Shown piece by piece: positions 63,942-64,000 of a DNA stretch of 64,000 nt (positions within the stretch are counted from its first letter, which is position 1; every line of letters begins with the position of its first letter). Both the position numbers and the translations under genes were made by a program. The DNA comes from Peptoniphilaceae bacterium AM52-5BH. Its GTDB lineage: Bacteria > Bacillota > Clostridia > Tissierellales > Peptoniphilaceae. A model generated the notes under the pieces. It was not told where the DNA came from, made no database searches, and worked only from the letters and a program-made list of their open reading frames with translations. The stretch is taken from contig JAQEDR010000001.1 in the NCBI GenBank assembly GCA_027669155.1, forward strand, positions 62,001 to 126,000, in the 5' to 3' direction.

Positions 63942-64000
63942 TTAATTATCGTTTGCAATTATCTTAATTATTTCTATAACTGTTTCGCTGGCCTTTATCA
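63942..64000 (-). CDS. C-terminal fragment of a minus-strand gene (partial at right edge)
   Basis: One minus-strand frame is open from the window edge to a TAA at 63944-63942. It encodes a helical tail IKASETVIEIIKIIANDN. It would be the gene upstream of the small acidic protein. The stretch is too short to assign a family, and an open frame of this length could be chance. Confidence 0.35.
   Translation of the reverse strand, partial: IKASETVIEIIKIIANDN

Overview
This 64 kb window is a low-GC bacterial chromosome segment. Its gene set (SepF/YlmH, RNase J, Prp with an N-terminally extended L27, IreB, YqeK, RsfS, CcpA-like regulator with HPr Ser46) is typical of Firmicutes. The lack of sporulation genes, short intergenic gaps and strongly AT-rich codon use suggest an anaerobic coccus of the Peptoniphilaceae (Anaerococcus/Peptoniphilus type). 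That placement is inference from gene content; no rRNA is present. Almost everything is on the + strand. The exceptions are nadK, a YprB-like exonuclease, a small acidic protein at the right end and a gene fragment at the right edge.

Layout. 1-3.8 kb: alpha-glucan debranching (pulA) and a phosphohexomutase. 3.9-7.2 kb: cell wall unit with a membrane-anchored FHA protein, a SEDS glycosyltransferase and a class B PBP. 7.2-10.2 kb: nadK divergent from an RluA-type synthase, a well-supported 6S RNA with its own promoter, then a ytxH/ytxG-like pair. 10.2-14.3 kb: CcpA-like regulator, HPr, PTS enzyme I and a kinase-fold protein that appears to lack catalytic residues. 14.5-20 kb: YitT membrane protein, CvfB (apparently with a non-AUG start), a cytosolic parvulin, a degenerate M20C peptidase, DUF1292, a radical SAM protein and a small P-loop protein. 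20-26 kb: unknown protein, second RluA enzyme, ROK glucokinase, two-component system and a lipoprotein. 26-29.2 kb: XTP pyrophosphatase, phosphoesterase, small membrane protein, HAD phosphatase and an unknown protein. 29.2-33.8 kb: ruvCAB-queA-tgt-yajC. 33.8-45.1 kb: recJ-rel-dtd-MBL-aspS-rseC-glyA-der-plsY-gpsA. 45.2-47.7 kb: sepF-ylmH-lspA-ung. 48.6-50.9 kb: cysteine desulfurase-thiI. 50.9-63.6 kb: L21 leader-rplU-prp-rpmA, then obgE-yhbY-nadD-yqeK-rsfS-comEA-rrf2-alaS-ireB-yqgF-DUF1292-fur-rnjA-trmR-trhP.

RNA modification is a recurring theme: two RluA enzymes, QueA/Tgt (queuosine), desulfurase/ThiI (4-thiouridine), TrhP/TrmR (5-hydroxy- and 5-methoxyuridine), Dtd proofreading and a TIGR01212-type radical SAM protein. 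A second theme is carbon control (CcpA-like regulator, HPr, enzyme I, glucokinase, pullulanase). A third is cell-wall and division control by Ser/Thr phosphorylation (FHA protein and IreB), although no kinase is in view.

No CRISPR array, prophage, insertion sequence, tRNA or rRNA was recognised. I did not find a clearly novel multi-gene system. The items most worth a second look are the non-AUG start of cvfB, two predicted pseudoenzymes (kinase fold and M20C fold), starts placed directly behind terminator hairpins, a possible structured RNA before yitT, and several unrecognised proteins.
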